64,000 nt of DNA from Macrocystis pyrifera (taxonomy: Eukaryota; Sar; Phaeophyceae; Laminariales; Laminariaceae). Positions 34,346 to 45,119 of this stretch are shown in pieces. Numbering within the stretch: position 1 is the stretch's first letter; every line of letters starts with the position of its first letter. A program made the translations under genes and the position numbers. The stretch covers positions 8,484,563 through 8,548,562 of the forward strand of contig JASSKH010000014.1 of NCBI GenBank assembly GCA_031763025.1. Direction: 5' to 3'. A model generated the notes under the pieces. It was not told the origin of the DNA. It searched no databases and saw only the letters and a program-made list of their open reading frames with translations.

Positions 34346-35700
34346 GTGTGCGGTGGGAGCTCATTATCATGCATGGCCGCAGTCGTATGGCCATAGACCC
34401 TCGAATCCCTACAATGCCGGGACGGAGCACGTCGGGTTTCACCGACCAGGCAGACATTGCTTGCATCAAGCGCCAAGCGCCGTGAGGTGTTGGGCGAGTC
34501 GCAGGAAGGGTGAGCTGCATCCTACTAAGAACTGCTTCTGAGGCGGATTTTCTTGCATATGGATGACAGCGTCAATGAATTGATTTAATTTCTAGTGTGG
34601 CCAGTTTCAGAGACAGCAATGAGTTTACTATGTAACTGCCTCGTGGGTGCCTCACCATGTATACACACTACGCGGTGCGATCATCCCCCTTGTGCGGACA
34701 GAAAAGGTTCTCCCCGCACAAAAATGATCTAACTCCACCGCCAGCCGTGGCGACCGCCAAAAATAAAAAACGGTACCCTGGCTGTCTAGCTCACGTAGTG
34801 AGAGGCGTGTTTTACAGCGTCGACGCCAACCGACGCCAACCCAACCTATATATACCAGGTATATAATAGGGGGTGGGGAGTGGGGGGGGTACACTGTCCA
34901 GTTACGATACTGCAGTACGTATGCAAAATCGAAACAAATTCATAGGTCTCGACTTCACGCACGCACGTACGTGTGCATCACCCCCCCCCCCCTGCTACGA
35001 ATCTGGGACGGATGCCTTCGCCGCGACCTTCGTTCTCCAATCTGATCTTCGGCCGCGGCTCAGGCCGTCTTAAACGCCTGGGTGACAGCACTGTCGCTCC
35101 CGAAGGATTGAACTTTACGAAATTATGGAGCAGATACCGTAGGGACACGTGAGAGCACCATACAACTCGTTTTTGCTGGTCCAGTATAATAATGGCAAGA
35201 TCTCTGTTGATTTTCGAGTATATCAGGCTGCAGCAGTAGTATGTAAAATATTACTATCCTACACGTAGTATACACTGCTGCTGTGTCCTTCCCCTCTACC
35301 CGAAGCCGCGTGCAAGCTCTTGCTTACAGTATCTTCTTTCAGGAATGTTTTGATTGATCAACGGTGAAGCTCATGCTGCACATTGTCGGATGGCAAGCCT
35401 CAAGGTAACAATAGTTTATATCTGCTCCAAAAGCAGTATTTAAATCAAGAAAAAATATATAGGTTGTCCGGAATTTCCACCAGAAACAGCTACGCGCATT
35501 CCATCCAGAGATAGTGCGCACGTATTACATACGTACATATCAGGTACATCCATTGATATGGCGATTTGGGCACACCAAAAAACATAAACCAAAACGAATA
35601 TCATCGCACTTGCTGAAAATTCACCACATGTATGCACTATGTATGTATGTGATGTTTATTACGCAAATAGGGATGCTGAAAAAGCACTTGGAATAATAGT
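34346..35700. other. No recognised gene
   Basis: Short frames only. The words TATACCAGGTATATA and CAGCAGTAGTATG recur but do not form an element that can be bounded. Confidence 0.4.
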
Positions 35701-35742
35701 GGTTTGTCCCCAAACTGGGACTGCAGTTCTAAATGGGGGTAA
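35701..35742. mobile_element. Half of a foldback MITE
   Basis: GGTTTGTCCCCAAACTGGGA followed by CTGCAGTTCTAAA is the right arm of the small foldback family seen complete at 38.6, 55.2 and 62.3 kb. The left arm is missing. Confidence 0.6.
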
Positions 35743-36037
35743 CTCAATCAAGGTCTACATAAATGCCTGGTACCATACTAGCCAATTAATACGCACAACG
35801 TTACGCTGAACTTCACAATTCCCCATCCTTTTGCCATCACCAACACAAAATTTCTGCGTCCAGCTTGATCCAGCCTACCAGACACCGCCGCTACTCATTA
35901 CTCATTACTCATCGTACATTGTACCTGGTACAATCGATGCAGTAGTCGATTATACAAGTAGTGAGACTAAAAATGACTGAAGTTGCTCGTATACCATTCA
36001 GCATCATTCTAGTAATAGTAGTGTTTACGTATGTGTG

Positions 36038-36742
36038 TGTGTGTTCTTCACATTAAACCGTTCTTCTACTCATCGACATCCAGCAAGCCCAGTGTCCGTG
36101 CTGATTCTTCACCCTAGAAAGATACGAGCTCTCTCTGTGGTCACAGACTATGACACAGAGATAACACACCGTGATGCGTTAATAGTCTACGCAATACCAT
36201 GCCTTCGCACTAGGTGCGGCCGACACAACATACATACATACGCCAGCAACCAAAATACACCATAAAGAAAGAGAAGCAACGAAGAAATGTTATGAGGCTT
36301 AGATTGGGTAGGCGATTGGTTAACCTTTTACCTTTAGCCCAACGGACTAGGAACTTAACAGATGGCGTCGACGGCAGGACATGGGTTGTTGGTCGTGAGT
36401 TCGAATCTCACGTCCACCATGAAATCGCTTTTTAAAGAAAAGTGAATTTCCTCGTGTCAAGAATCTGAAAAAATACTTCTGGATCCCCAGAAATTGGAAC
36501 CGCGTGTTGGTGTCACGCGTCGACCCGTATATCCGGTCCGTTCCAGGGGGGAAAGTGTTATGAGGCTTAGATTGGGCAGGCGATTGGTTAACCTTTTACC
36601 TTTAGCCCAACGGACTAAGACCTTAACAGAAACCAAACCGAAAAAAGAAAAGGAGAAGATCCCAAATAAATAAATAAAATGGGAAGCCAAAGCTCAGACA
36701 CATACATGCCCCGAGCATGAGCCAAAATGGACGTGCAAGGGG
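36038..36742 (-). repeat. R1 repeat, interrupted by a miniature LTR element
   Basis: The sequence from GTTCTTCACATTAAACCG to GAGCCAAAATGGACGTGCAAGG matches 37,752-38,116 almost base for base, except for the inserted element at 36,288-36,628. The R1 core is oriented opposite to the copies at 32.9 and 55.6 kb. It has no coding capacity. Confidence 0.85.
36288..36628 (+). mobile_element. Miniature LTR element (TRIM-like), copy 2
   Basis: LTRs of 73 bp lie at 36,288-36,360 and 36,556-36,628 (TGTTATGAGG...CTTAACA). The target duplication is GAAA (36,284-36,287; 36,629-36,632). A polypurine tract AGGGGGGAAAG abuts the 3' LTR, and a candidate primer-binding site TGGCGTCGACGGCAGG starts two bases after the 5' LTR. 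An A-box-like TAGCCCAACGG (36,335-36,345) and a perfect T arm GTGAG-TTCGAAT-CTCAC (36,395-36,411) are 60 bases apart, as in class II tRNA genes, although no matching 5' acceptor strand exists. The uninterrupted paralogue at about 38.0 kb reads AACGAAGAAACC, proving insertion with a 4-bp duplication. Confidence 0.9.
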
Positions 36743-37512
36743 GAAGAAACGGGAAGGAAAAAGGGAAATACCCTGGTATGCATCCCGGGGAACACTTCAC
36801 TAAGTAAAAAGAGAAATAATGAGTGGGCCAAAAAACGCTCGTCACCCACCCACTATATGTAGTACTTCTTTCATATGGATAAGAATATACTATGTTATGG
36901 TAGCAAGACTTCCGTAACACCTCTGCCCTCGCATATCGTCGTTCGATACGGGCTGCTGCCGCGGCTGATACGGTAACATAATAATAATGTTGACGTTGTA
37001 TTGACCATACCAGGTATATTATACTATGGACCCCTCTAAATTAGGTGTGTGTTGCGATAGCCACTATTATGACGGGGGACCATAGTAAATACCAGGTAGG
37101 ACACACGGTGCACACAAAAACCTACCTGGTATATATTTACCTATTCTTGCCAACAATACTTGGCCCTACTAACTATGCCCCCCCGTAATAGGAATTTCAC
37201 TATTAATAACACACTAACGAACATAGTGTCACGTATGCGTTTGGTTGGCCTGTGTACGTACGTTATCCGTCTAAAGGGTGTTGCGGTAGCAAGTAAGAAT
37301 CCCGCTGACACACAAAAAAAATAACGTCGCTCGCTACGGACTGATGTCGTCTCTAACACTGCAACATAATGTTAACGTTTAATTGACCATGTATGTTATT
37401 CCTTAAACGTGTGTTACGATAGACACAAGGAATTCCGCCAACACGCCAACATAGTGTTACTCGCTATGGGGCTGCACACCTTAGCACCGTAGGAGGTCAT
37501 TGCTTTTCTTCC
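36743..37512. other. No gene; AACATAGTGTTA-type words
   Basis: Short frames only. Several near-palindromic words (TAACACTA, AACATAATGTT) occur, like those massed at 51.6-52.5 kb. Confidence 0.4.
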
Positions 37513-37745
37513 ATTTTTGATTTTTGTTTTTGTTTTTTTTTTTTTCGACTTCACGTTCATTTTTTCGACGTCGAGTTGTTTTTTGCATCCTTTCTATTCC
37601 TTCCTGGGTACATGCGGTCTTCTCGGTTTCTATGGCGACTTGTACAGCGCACCGCATGGACCTGCCTGACACGTACGCGCGCGGACCTCACTTTTTTATT
37701 TTTGTCTGAGGTGTGGATGTGTTGTCTGAGGTGTAGATGTATGTG
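37513..37745 (+). repeat. Interspersed repeat R3
   Basis: T-rich start, then TTTCGACGTCGAG, TGCGGTCTTCTCGGTTTC, GGCGACTTGTACAGCG and GTCTGAGGTGTGGATG. A second copy lies at 60,590-60,780 and a partial inverted copy at 38,748-38,812. It adjoins an R1 copy here. Confidence 0.75.
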
Positions 37746-37751
37746 TAGATG

Positions 37752-38116
37752 TGTGTGTGTGTTCTTCACATTAAACCGTTCTTCTACTCGTCGACATCCA
37801 GCAAGCCCAGTGTCCGTGCTGATTCTTCACCCTAGAAAGATACGAGCTCTGTGGTCACAGACTACGACACAGAGATAACACACCGTAATACATTAATAGC
37901 CGACGCAATACCATGCCTTCGCACTAGGTGCGGCCGACACAACATACATACATACGCCAGCAACCAAAATACACCATAAACAAAGAGCAACAACGAAGAA
38001 ACCAAACCGAAAAAGAAAAAGAAAAGGAGAAGAATCACAAATAAATAAGTAAAATGGGAAGCCAAAGCTCAGACACATACGTACCCCGAGCATGAGCCAA
38101 AAGGGACGTGCAAGGG
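37752..38116 (-). repeat. R1 repeat, uninterrupted paralogue of 36.04-36.74 kb
   Basis: Homologous to the interrupted copy. At about 38,000 it retains the pre-insertion sequence AACGAAGAAACCAAACCG and so serves as the empty site for the miniature LTR element at 36,288. Confidence 0.85.
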
Positions 38117-38144
38117 TACTTTAGTATGATGTGTTTATTTTTTT

Positions 38145-38262
38145 TGCTTGTTTTTTATTTCTACCGAGGTATTCTTCCACTCCAGAGTTATTGGAGCCTG
38201 TCCTGCGACCACAGAATGCATTGCATTGTGGCGATGAGTTAATGTGAGAACAACAACAGCAA
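38145..38262. repeat. Interspersed repeat R4
   Basis: Contains TATTCTTCCACTCCAGAG, TTATTGGAGCCTGTCCTGCG and GTGGCGATGAGTTAATGTG and ends in a CAA-rich tail. A near-identical copy in the same orientation lies at 61,808-61,925. The A/CAA-rich tail suggests a retroposed sequence. Confidence 0.75.
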
Positions 38263-38570
38263 CAAGGTAACACTCTAACGTAATGTTGCGCGCTCGCCCG
38301 CCAAAGTCATGACACGCTAACACTATGTTATCACAAAATCCAGAAAGTAGTTAACCTAACGTAGTAACGTAGTGTTACCGTTTTTTTTCGCTGACGCCCA
38401 ACATAAAAAAACATACCTGGTAAACCAATTAAGTGTTTACGTTATCCAAGGTGTGGAAGCTCTAAAAAAGACGTCATTATAAGAAAAGATGAAGACGGGC
38501 ACGTCGCGGTCCGAACGCAATATATAGAATTAAAACTCTCGGCGAGTAAATATTACTATCGCTCGTAACA

Positions 38571-38666
38571 CAGCAGTCGTTCCGTTTCGGGGACAAACCT
38601 CTCTAATTTAATTTGAAGTAGTTTGTCCCCAAAACGGCACTACTCTGTGGTTCTAAAGGGGTTAAC
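38571..38666. mobile_element. Foldback MITE, about 96 bp
   Basis: Left arm CGTTTCGGGGACAAAC pairs with right arm GTTTGTCCCCAAAACGG. The outer right end is TTCTAAAGGGGTTAA. Same family as 55,204 and 62,289. No target duplication is evident. Confidence 0.7.
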
Positions 38667-38747
38667 ATTTACATAGAAGTAAAAGCTCGGCGAGTAAAAA
38701 TAAAATCAAGCAAATAATAATATACATGATAACTGAAGCACATCTAC

Positions 38748-38812
38748 TACGCCTCAGACAAGAATAAAAAAGTGAGGTCCGCGCACGTAAGTATCAGGTA
38801 TATGCGGTACGC
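38748..38812 (-). repeat. R3 repeat, partial inverted copy
   Basis: GCCTCAGACAAGAATAAAAA and GTGAGGTCCGCGCACG match the end of R3 on the opposite strand. Confidence 0.65.
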
Positions 38813-39465
38813 ACGCCCTGCCGCACGCATCTGGTCGAAGCCCTCGCGTAGGCGATCGTCATGGTCCAAACCACACCTCATCGGGTGTCCTATGTGTGGA
38901 GTTATCAGAGTTGACTTCCAGCATCCCAATCGGGGTGACGGGTCGAGACCAGCGGAAAAACTCTTTGCCAAGTCTATTTTCAAGTGTAAAAATAAAAACA
39001 AGCAAGTAATAGTACACAGATATAATTAGCTTTTGCGCTGTTGCGCTGGGGCAACATTTTTGTCAAAATGGCCGTTTTCCGCAACACCCGCTGAGGGCCT
39101 GATTGCGCGCAGCGTAACACGCGTTTGTGGGCGCGCGACTTTTTGGGCCAGGGCCCAAAAAAATGTTGCGGGCTTTTTTGTTCGCCGTAGACGATTTTTT
39201 TTTGAAACACTGTTTTTCAAATTCGCCTTTGGCGGGAAAAAAAATGAGCCCCCTTTTTGAATTCGCCGCAGCATGCGATTTTTTTTTTAGGCTCTTTTTC
39301 TGTAGTAGAACAAAATAAATTTAGGTTCTGATCCCGATACACGCCTTTTCGAGGTTCGGGAGGCGTTTAAACGCACTTTGTTGCTTGGTTTTCGGGCATA
39401 TATTAGCGAATATATCGCAATTTTTTTGGCGTCCGGCGGCCTTCCCGGGGGGCCCTCCGGGGGCT
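38813..39465. other. No recognised gene; homopolymer-rich
   Basis: Several T8-10 and A6-8 runs lie in GC-rich context (39.03-39.45 kb), with inverted GGCCCTCCGGGGG-type ends. No bounded element was found. Confidence 0.4.
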
Positions 39466-39746
39466 AGAGGTAGGCACCTTAGGGGGGGGAAAAAAACGAA
39501 AACCGGATAACGAGGCGTTATTCTGAAAACGAAAACCGGATAATTACCCGGTTTTTACCCGTTTTCCGAAAACTGCTTTACACCGGATGTTGAGGTGAAA
39601 CGCCTCCATATCATTGAACCAAACGGCAGTTTTGCGTCCAACACGTGCCGTTTAAGTGGATTCCGAGCTACAGGTGGCGTGCGACCATAAAATGAGGTGG
39701 TGTGGCACTCATTGCCATGACAACAGCACGTAATGGTACGGGGTGA
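39466..39746 (+). mobile_element. hAT-like element, 5' fragment
   Basis: Starts TAGAGGTAGGCACCTTA and follows the first 240 bp of the hAT-like element at 6,497 (CGAAAACCGGATAACGAGRC, GATTCCGAGCTAC, ATAAAATGAGGTGGTGTGGC). It is cut off exactly where the 5' LTR begins, so LTR element insertion or a rearrangement removed the rest. No right end was found downstream of 51,344. Confidence 0.75.
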
Positions 39747-40013
39747 TGTTATGATACTGCCTCGAATAAGGTTGAAAGCCCGGTATTTGACTGGGTTCAG
39801 GCACTGGGATCGTATCTGTAATACTTGGAATGCGTATCTTAGATGGAAATCCAGGTGTTTTCCAGAGGGGCACGAGCTGGTCTCAGTCTCCGCGTGCACA
39901 AAAGGAATACAGCTGCTCTTCCTCTATCTCTAAGCAACCAAGACACGTGAGTACCAGCGAGTACCGATTTAATAGGCAAACCTATCCAGGGATACAAAGT
40001 GTCCCGCGGCCGA
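39747..40013 (+). repeat. 5' LTR, inner end truncated
   Basis: Starts TGTTATGATACTGCC and aligns with 51,080-51,344 to GATACAAAGTGTCCC, but lacks the final GATCTTAACA. The next bases are GCGGCCGAGTCC, so a small deletion removed the LTR end and probably the primer-binding site. The two LTRs differ by many substitutions and small indels, implying an old insertion. Confidence 0.75.
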
Positions 40014-40083
40014 GTCCAACCCGCGCTTCCCCCCTGAGGCGGCGACTCTGGTAGTCTCTGCCGCTCGCCGACTCCGACGCGAG

Positions 40084-42198
40084 ATGCCCGCAGACGACCT
40101 CTCCGTCCTCGACGCTTGGATCATGATGGCGGACGGTTCCTGGGAGGCCCAGCAACACCGGGCGTACACCATGGCTCTGGTGGTCAGCCTCCGGAAGGCG
40201 CCCGACGCTTCTTTCTTCCACCACCGTTTTTTGGCCAAAACCTGTCACCTATCTCGTCCATTGCAAGCGGCGGGCACACCCCGCCCACCAGGGTCCCCAC
40301 CTCCGCGACAAGGGACTGGATGCTGGACACCACCCCGCCTCCTTCAGCGGTCCCTCGGACAACCCGGTTCACCAGCACCCAGGAGTTAAAGCCAGCTCTG
40401 TGGCCCGGGACCGCTCTCGCTGCCGCGCTGGCGACCAGGATCGCCGGCGTCCGAGAGTTGGAGGGGATTCGGTCGGTCCGAACGGCAGGTTCCGCCGGGG
40501 CTCAGGCGCGGACAACGACAGTGGCACATCTCGGCGAAACGGGGCTGGACGTCGGAGAAACCGAGGCAAGGGGAAGGAGAGCTCAAATGACAGCCGCTAC
40601 CGCTCACGGGGAAACTCTTCTCGAGCCACTCCTCCCAGTTCCTCCTCGGACGACAACAAAAGAGCCCCCGTCTCCGAGGTTGCGGGCGCTACCAGCAAGA
40701 GGCAAGTGATTCCCTCGCTGACTGATGTTGCTTCTTCCGCCGCGCTTCTTGGTCGTTTGACCATGTCCGATCACCGCGCCATGCCCGTGTCATCTAACCT
40801 TGCTCACGCCCGAACATCGTCGATCGACCCCGGCGCCGCAGCCGCCGCCAAAAAACACACCGCCGATGTATAACGGGCGTATAAACACAAGGGACTCAAA
40901 GACATCTTCTGCATTTCTGTCTTACCTTTTCCCTCTTTGATCAACCCTTCCGATGCCGCGCACCAACTCACTCGCTTGGTCAAGGCCTCCGCGTCTGACG
41001 TCCTGTGCAACGATGGCAGCCATGAAGGTCTTAGTTCAACTGATAATCCCCGGTTGGGAGTACCCCCTCAAGAAATCCTTCGCGCGCGCCATCGCGCCTG
41101 ACAAGCCCACGACCGCCCCCCTCACTACCTTGATTGATGATTTTTTCGGACAGGTGTCGCGCGCCCTCGCAGCCGGATCGACGGGACCGGAGGCGTTCGC
41201 GCTCCTCCTGAGGTTACTGAGCAACCACTTCGACCGCACCGACACGGGGGCCAGCTACACCAAGTTGCATAATTTTGGCGTGCCTAACGGGACTCCCTTT
41301 TGCGATTTAGCCGTGCATTTCGAGGGGTGGTGTCAGCAGCGACGGGGACTGAGCGTGTTTTGGCACCGGGGGTGGAGAATATTATGGAGGTGGTTCGGAT
41401 GGCAGTGAACGAGCAGTACCCCAGCTTGATGCCCACGCTGTACCCGGGAGTTTTGGCTGCGGTATCGAGGCGGTTCGGCACTTTGGACGCCATGTGGCTG
41501 GCTTTTGAGACTCTAGCGAATAATAGGACACCTGCCATCAACGGCGAAAAATATTTTTCTTTGCCTGCTTGTTCGACGGGTGCGCGGTCATCCGCCCCGT
41601 CGGGGCCCCGGCCCACCAATAATGGTCGCGGCCAGGGCCGGACGCTTCTCCAGTCGCCTTCATGGCAGACGGGATCGGCAATAATCCGCTTCTGATGAAT
41701 GTCAACAAATCTATCCCTGACTGCCTCGACCCGTGGCTTGACACCTCTTCCAACTGCTGGCCCCTAGAAGAACACCACTATGCTGAAGTTCACGCTGTTT
41801 GCATGTCCATCCAGACCGAAGACTCTCCCTTCTGGAGCGGCCTACTTTCATCGTCCACTCGCGCGGCCGCCCTCAGCGAAAACCGAGGGCACTGTTTGAA
41901 TTGTCACCAAGACATACACTCTCTCCGACAGTGTAGGCACCCCTTTCTAAACCTTAGTGGTATCTTAAACTCCGACATCGGAACGCTCGGCACCGAACAA
42001 CACAACCAGAAGAAACACAGGCGTCGTCCCGGCCACTCGCGTGGGCAACACCACGGACAGGGTCAGCAGAACAGACAAGGTGACCGCTACAACACACACG
42101 CAGAACGAGGACACCAGCAGTCTAACTCCGGCCATCACGGTGGAGGTGTGACCGCCCTTGCCTCTTCCGCCCCAGCTCCCGCCTCGGGGGTTCGCTAA
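40084..42198 (+). pseudogene. Gag polyprotein with CCHC zinc knuckle
   Basis: Gag coats the element's RNA in a virus-like particle. A start at 40,084 (MPADDLSVLDAW) lies 70 bp after the LTR. A Ser/Arg-rich disordered region follows (40,400-40,873), then a helical gag-like core (40,870-41,600; for example KVLVQLIIPGWEYPLKKSF, FDRTDTGASYTKLHNF, MAVNEQYPSLMPTLYPGV). Last comes the knuckle CLNCHQDIHSLRQC (41,893-41,934), a perfect C-x2-C-x4-H-x4-C for RNA binding, with a His/Gln/Arg-rich tail. Frameshifts near 41,000, 41,310 and 41,680 and a stop at 40,871 break it. Confidence 0.75.
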
Positions 42199-43320
42199 GG
42201 TGCCTCGCATACCTCGGGCGGAAACCCGAACGAACGCCAGCCAGGCACCTTCCGCGACGGTAACTGACAGGTCGACAGCGGCTCGGCTCCTCCCACCCGC
42301 CCGCCGCCAGCATTGCCGGGAGAAAAAACATTGATTTCACAAGATGCTCGCGTCCCAGGCTCGCTCAGCACTCAGCGCCGACCTGCTCCGCTCCCGCCCC
42401 GTGCGTTACTCCCTACTTCAGTTCCACTGCTTTTACCGGGGAGTCTCCGGGCGTCTTCCCCGATGTCAGGAGCCCGCGCCTCAAACGCCGCTCCCCTCAA
42501 CCTGGGCACGAGAGCAGGCGCGATAAACGCCGCTCTCCCGAACCACGCACCGCGCAACATGGCGAGTGTCGCGCCGCCGCGTCGTTTTTTTCAGCGAGGG
42601 TGCCCCCCTCCTCCACCTCCCGGCCATGCGGTGGCGGTCGGTTTGAGGTGCGGGAAGGCAAACACCGAAACCCCGAGATCTCGATCAAAGCTCGACTCGG
42701 TGTTTCCTCGCAATAACGGTGACCGCTCCACCCTTTTTCCTATCAAGGAGGAGTCGACAAGATAAGCCACCTCGTCCCCCTTCTCCACCAGGTCTACAGG
42801 ACGGAAGCCCTCTCCGGTGGACCCTATGTTGCCCCCCATCCGAGCACCGTTCTTGAAGACGTCTACAGGGTCTGCAGGTCCTTTTTCGCCTTCGCGCACG
42901 CTACTCCACGTGCGCAGTGCTCCTTCGGCTCAGTGGAACAGGAGCTCCAGTGGAACAGGAGAAACCTGGCACTGTCCGTCCAGCCAGTGGTGACTCCACG
43001 GCCTCCGGTCAGATCAACCGGACAGCATACCCGTTAAATTCGGAAGAATCGCAGCTCTCGTCAAGCAGAACGGGCTCAGAGCCCCCTGCCCCCTTTAGTC
43101 CAGTACAGAGATCATCGGGCGCAGTAATAGAACCTTCTGACGATTTTTTGCCTACGAGCAATGGTGACACAGAGCCAGTATACGTGGAGCCGGACTCGCC
43201 TCGTGCACCAGGGGCTCAGTGTCTCAGAGAAGCACACTCCCCCCCCCAAACACCGCAACTGCGGCCACCGACGACTCGGCACCGTCGGTCTTTGATCCTA
43301 CTTTCGAGTATTCAACGGAG
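42199..43320 (+). other. Linker between gag and NADAR, low complexity
   Basis: GC-rich Pro/Ser/Ala-coding sequence with no recognised domain. Open frames such as 42,313-42,765 and 42,917-43,423 change without motif. Probably a disordered part of the former polyprotein. Confidence 0.4.
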
Positions 43321-43779
43321 CGGGTGGTACTGTTGTGGCAACCACCCTCCTATTTTTCGCAGTGGTCCCCCTCGTTTTTTGTCATCGACGATGTGTCATA
43401 TTCCTGCGCGGAGCAGTATATGATGGCTGAAAAGGCTCGCCTTTTCCAGGACCACGACACAGTGGGGCAAATTATGGCCTCGACCCACGCGAGCACAAAC
43501 GCCTCGTTCGAGGCGTGTACAACTTCGACTGTGCCATCTGGGACCGCGTTCGGGAAGACGCCGTCCTTGCTGGTACTTTTGCCAAATTCTCGCAGAACCC
43601 GGCTATGAAGCAGCACCTATTGAGCACTGGCACCAAAATTTTGGCTGGAGCCAGCCCTTTTGACCCCGTGTGGGGCATCGGTCTCCGGGCAGACGATCCC
43701 GAGGCTCAAGAATCCTCTCGGTGGCGTGGGAAAAATTTTGCTCCGGAAAGCTCTCTCCGCCGTTCGCGACACCCTCCGC
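43321..43779 (+). pseudogene. NADAR (YbiA-like, DUF1768) domain
   Basis: About 153 codons, close to the length of single-domain NADAR proteins. Signatures in order: FSQWSPSFFVIDDVSYSC, AEQYMMAEKARLF (with the conserved Glu), DPREHKRLVRGVYNFD, WDRVREDAVLAGTFAKFSQN, ASPFDPVWGIGL, RADDPEAQESSRWRGKNF, KALSAVRDTLR. NADAR enzymes cleave N-glycosidic bonds: YbiA/RibX acts on riboflavin-pathway intermediates, and others remove ADP-ribose from guanine in nucleic acid. The frame shifts once near 43,482 and again near 43,740, yet signature residues remain, suggesting it was under selection while the element was active. It lies in sense between gag and protease, where Ty3/gypsy elements normally have nothing. 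Confidence 0.85.
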
Positions 43780-44013
43780 TCAAATGAGGCCGGATTGGCA
43801 CACCCCACCTCCTCTCATCAATTTTGCACTCCGACCACGACTGACAGAATCCATGAGATTTCACCAGCGCCACCATGCCCTTTGGCCGTGGCCCGCGCTT
43901 GCCCCGGTCCTCCCTTGGAGTTTTCGACCTATTTTTCTGACGCGCCGGCTGATCACAGCCCCGAGATTTTGGCAGTCGCACCTAGTGTCGACCCCCCCCT
44001 CGCGCTGCCAGCA

Positions 44014-44440
44014 CACGGCTCCTGCCTCGTCGGGGGCACCATTATCCTCGATAACGCCTCTTTTACAATCAAAATCGCGATTCACAGCGGAGCTGGCGTC
44101 TTGCACCTTTTGGTTGCGTGGCGCTTCTTGAAGCTGGCTCCCCACAGACTTTCATCCGACGAGATGTTTCGGATCGCATGCACTCGGTTGATGCGGCATC
44201 CATCGCGTGCGAGCAGAAATGCGCCCCTCGTTCTTGGGGGGTTTGGGCGAATCGGCTGCCCTGCAGACTTCGACGCGTGTACGCCTGAGCGTCCAATTTT
44301 TTCGAGAAAATGAGCCTGCGTGCTCCCTCGCAGTTTGGGCCTGCGTGGTTTCCCCCCTCAGTATTGCAGCATGCAGTACTGCTGGGACGTGACAGTTGGA
44401 TGCGTTTTGATAGTCGCTCCCACCGCTCTCTGCCACCTCG
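44014..44440 (+). pseudogene. Aspartic protease
   Basis: Cuts the gag-pol precursor. The first half reads SCLVGGTIILDNASFTIKIA followed by HSGAG (44,083-44,097), matching the retroviral active site D-S-G with His in place of the catalytic Asp. The second half, after a shift, has VLLGRDSWMRF (about 44,376-44,408), the usual I-L-G-x-D/N motif. With Asp replaced and the frame broken the protease is dead. Confidence 0.7.
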
Positions 44441-45119
44441 GCCGTCTGACCAACGTGTTTTTGGCGAGCTGGAGTTAGTTCACCACGCCCCGACAGGCAT
44501 GTCCGTGTACGCCATCGCCCCCGCCGCTTCGGGTGGAGGCTTCCATCTACGCGACGAGGGCGCGGCAGGCGTCACCCTGCCCGACGATCCTCAACTGCTT
44601 GCTGTTGACGTGGTTCGAAGCGATGGCTCCCCGTCTCTCACTGAACACTACTTGGTCGACATGATGCCCCAGCCCGACCTACCCTCGGTCGAGGAGCACT
44701 TCGTCCCCTCCGAACGACAGGCTTTTCCCCTCGTTGGAATGGCGGCTCTCGAGCCGGGGGATAGCCTCCGTGTCGCCGACGCCCCAATGCTGAGCGTCCC
44801 GCTGGACGTTTTGCAGCAGGACAACCGCCCCCCCCAGCCCTCCCTCCGGACTATCTGAGGTGTCTCCGGTCTCAGCAGTTACAGCTCCTCCCCTCGCAGC
44901 TCCAGCCTCGCCCTCGCCAGCGCTGCTTGAGCATTTGAGCCCAGAACAGCGCGCTTCGTTCCTGCGCGTCTGGGCGCGCTTGCCGCTACATCTGCGGGAG
45001 TTGGCTTTTGACCTTCACGGCGCGGACTGGACCCCTGAGGCCATCGAACATCTGGGGATGTTCTCTGCGAATTTCCTGGCGTTTTCTCGAAGTCAAAGTC
45101 TGATTTTGGTTCATGCTCG
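44441..45119 (+). pseudogene. Linker and N-terminal part of pol
   Basis: Frames 44,310-44,858 and 44,860-45,123 continue from the protease and contain LSPEQRASFLRVWARLPLHL followed, in a shifted frame, by sequence leading into the RT. This matches the conserved connector before RT in Ty3/gypsy elements. A stop at 44,856-44,858 interrupts it. Confidence 0.55.
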
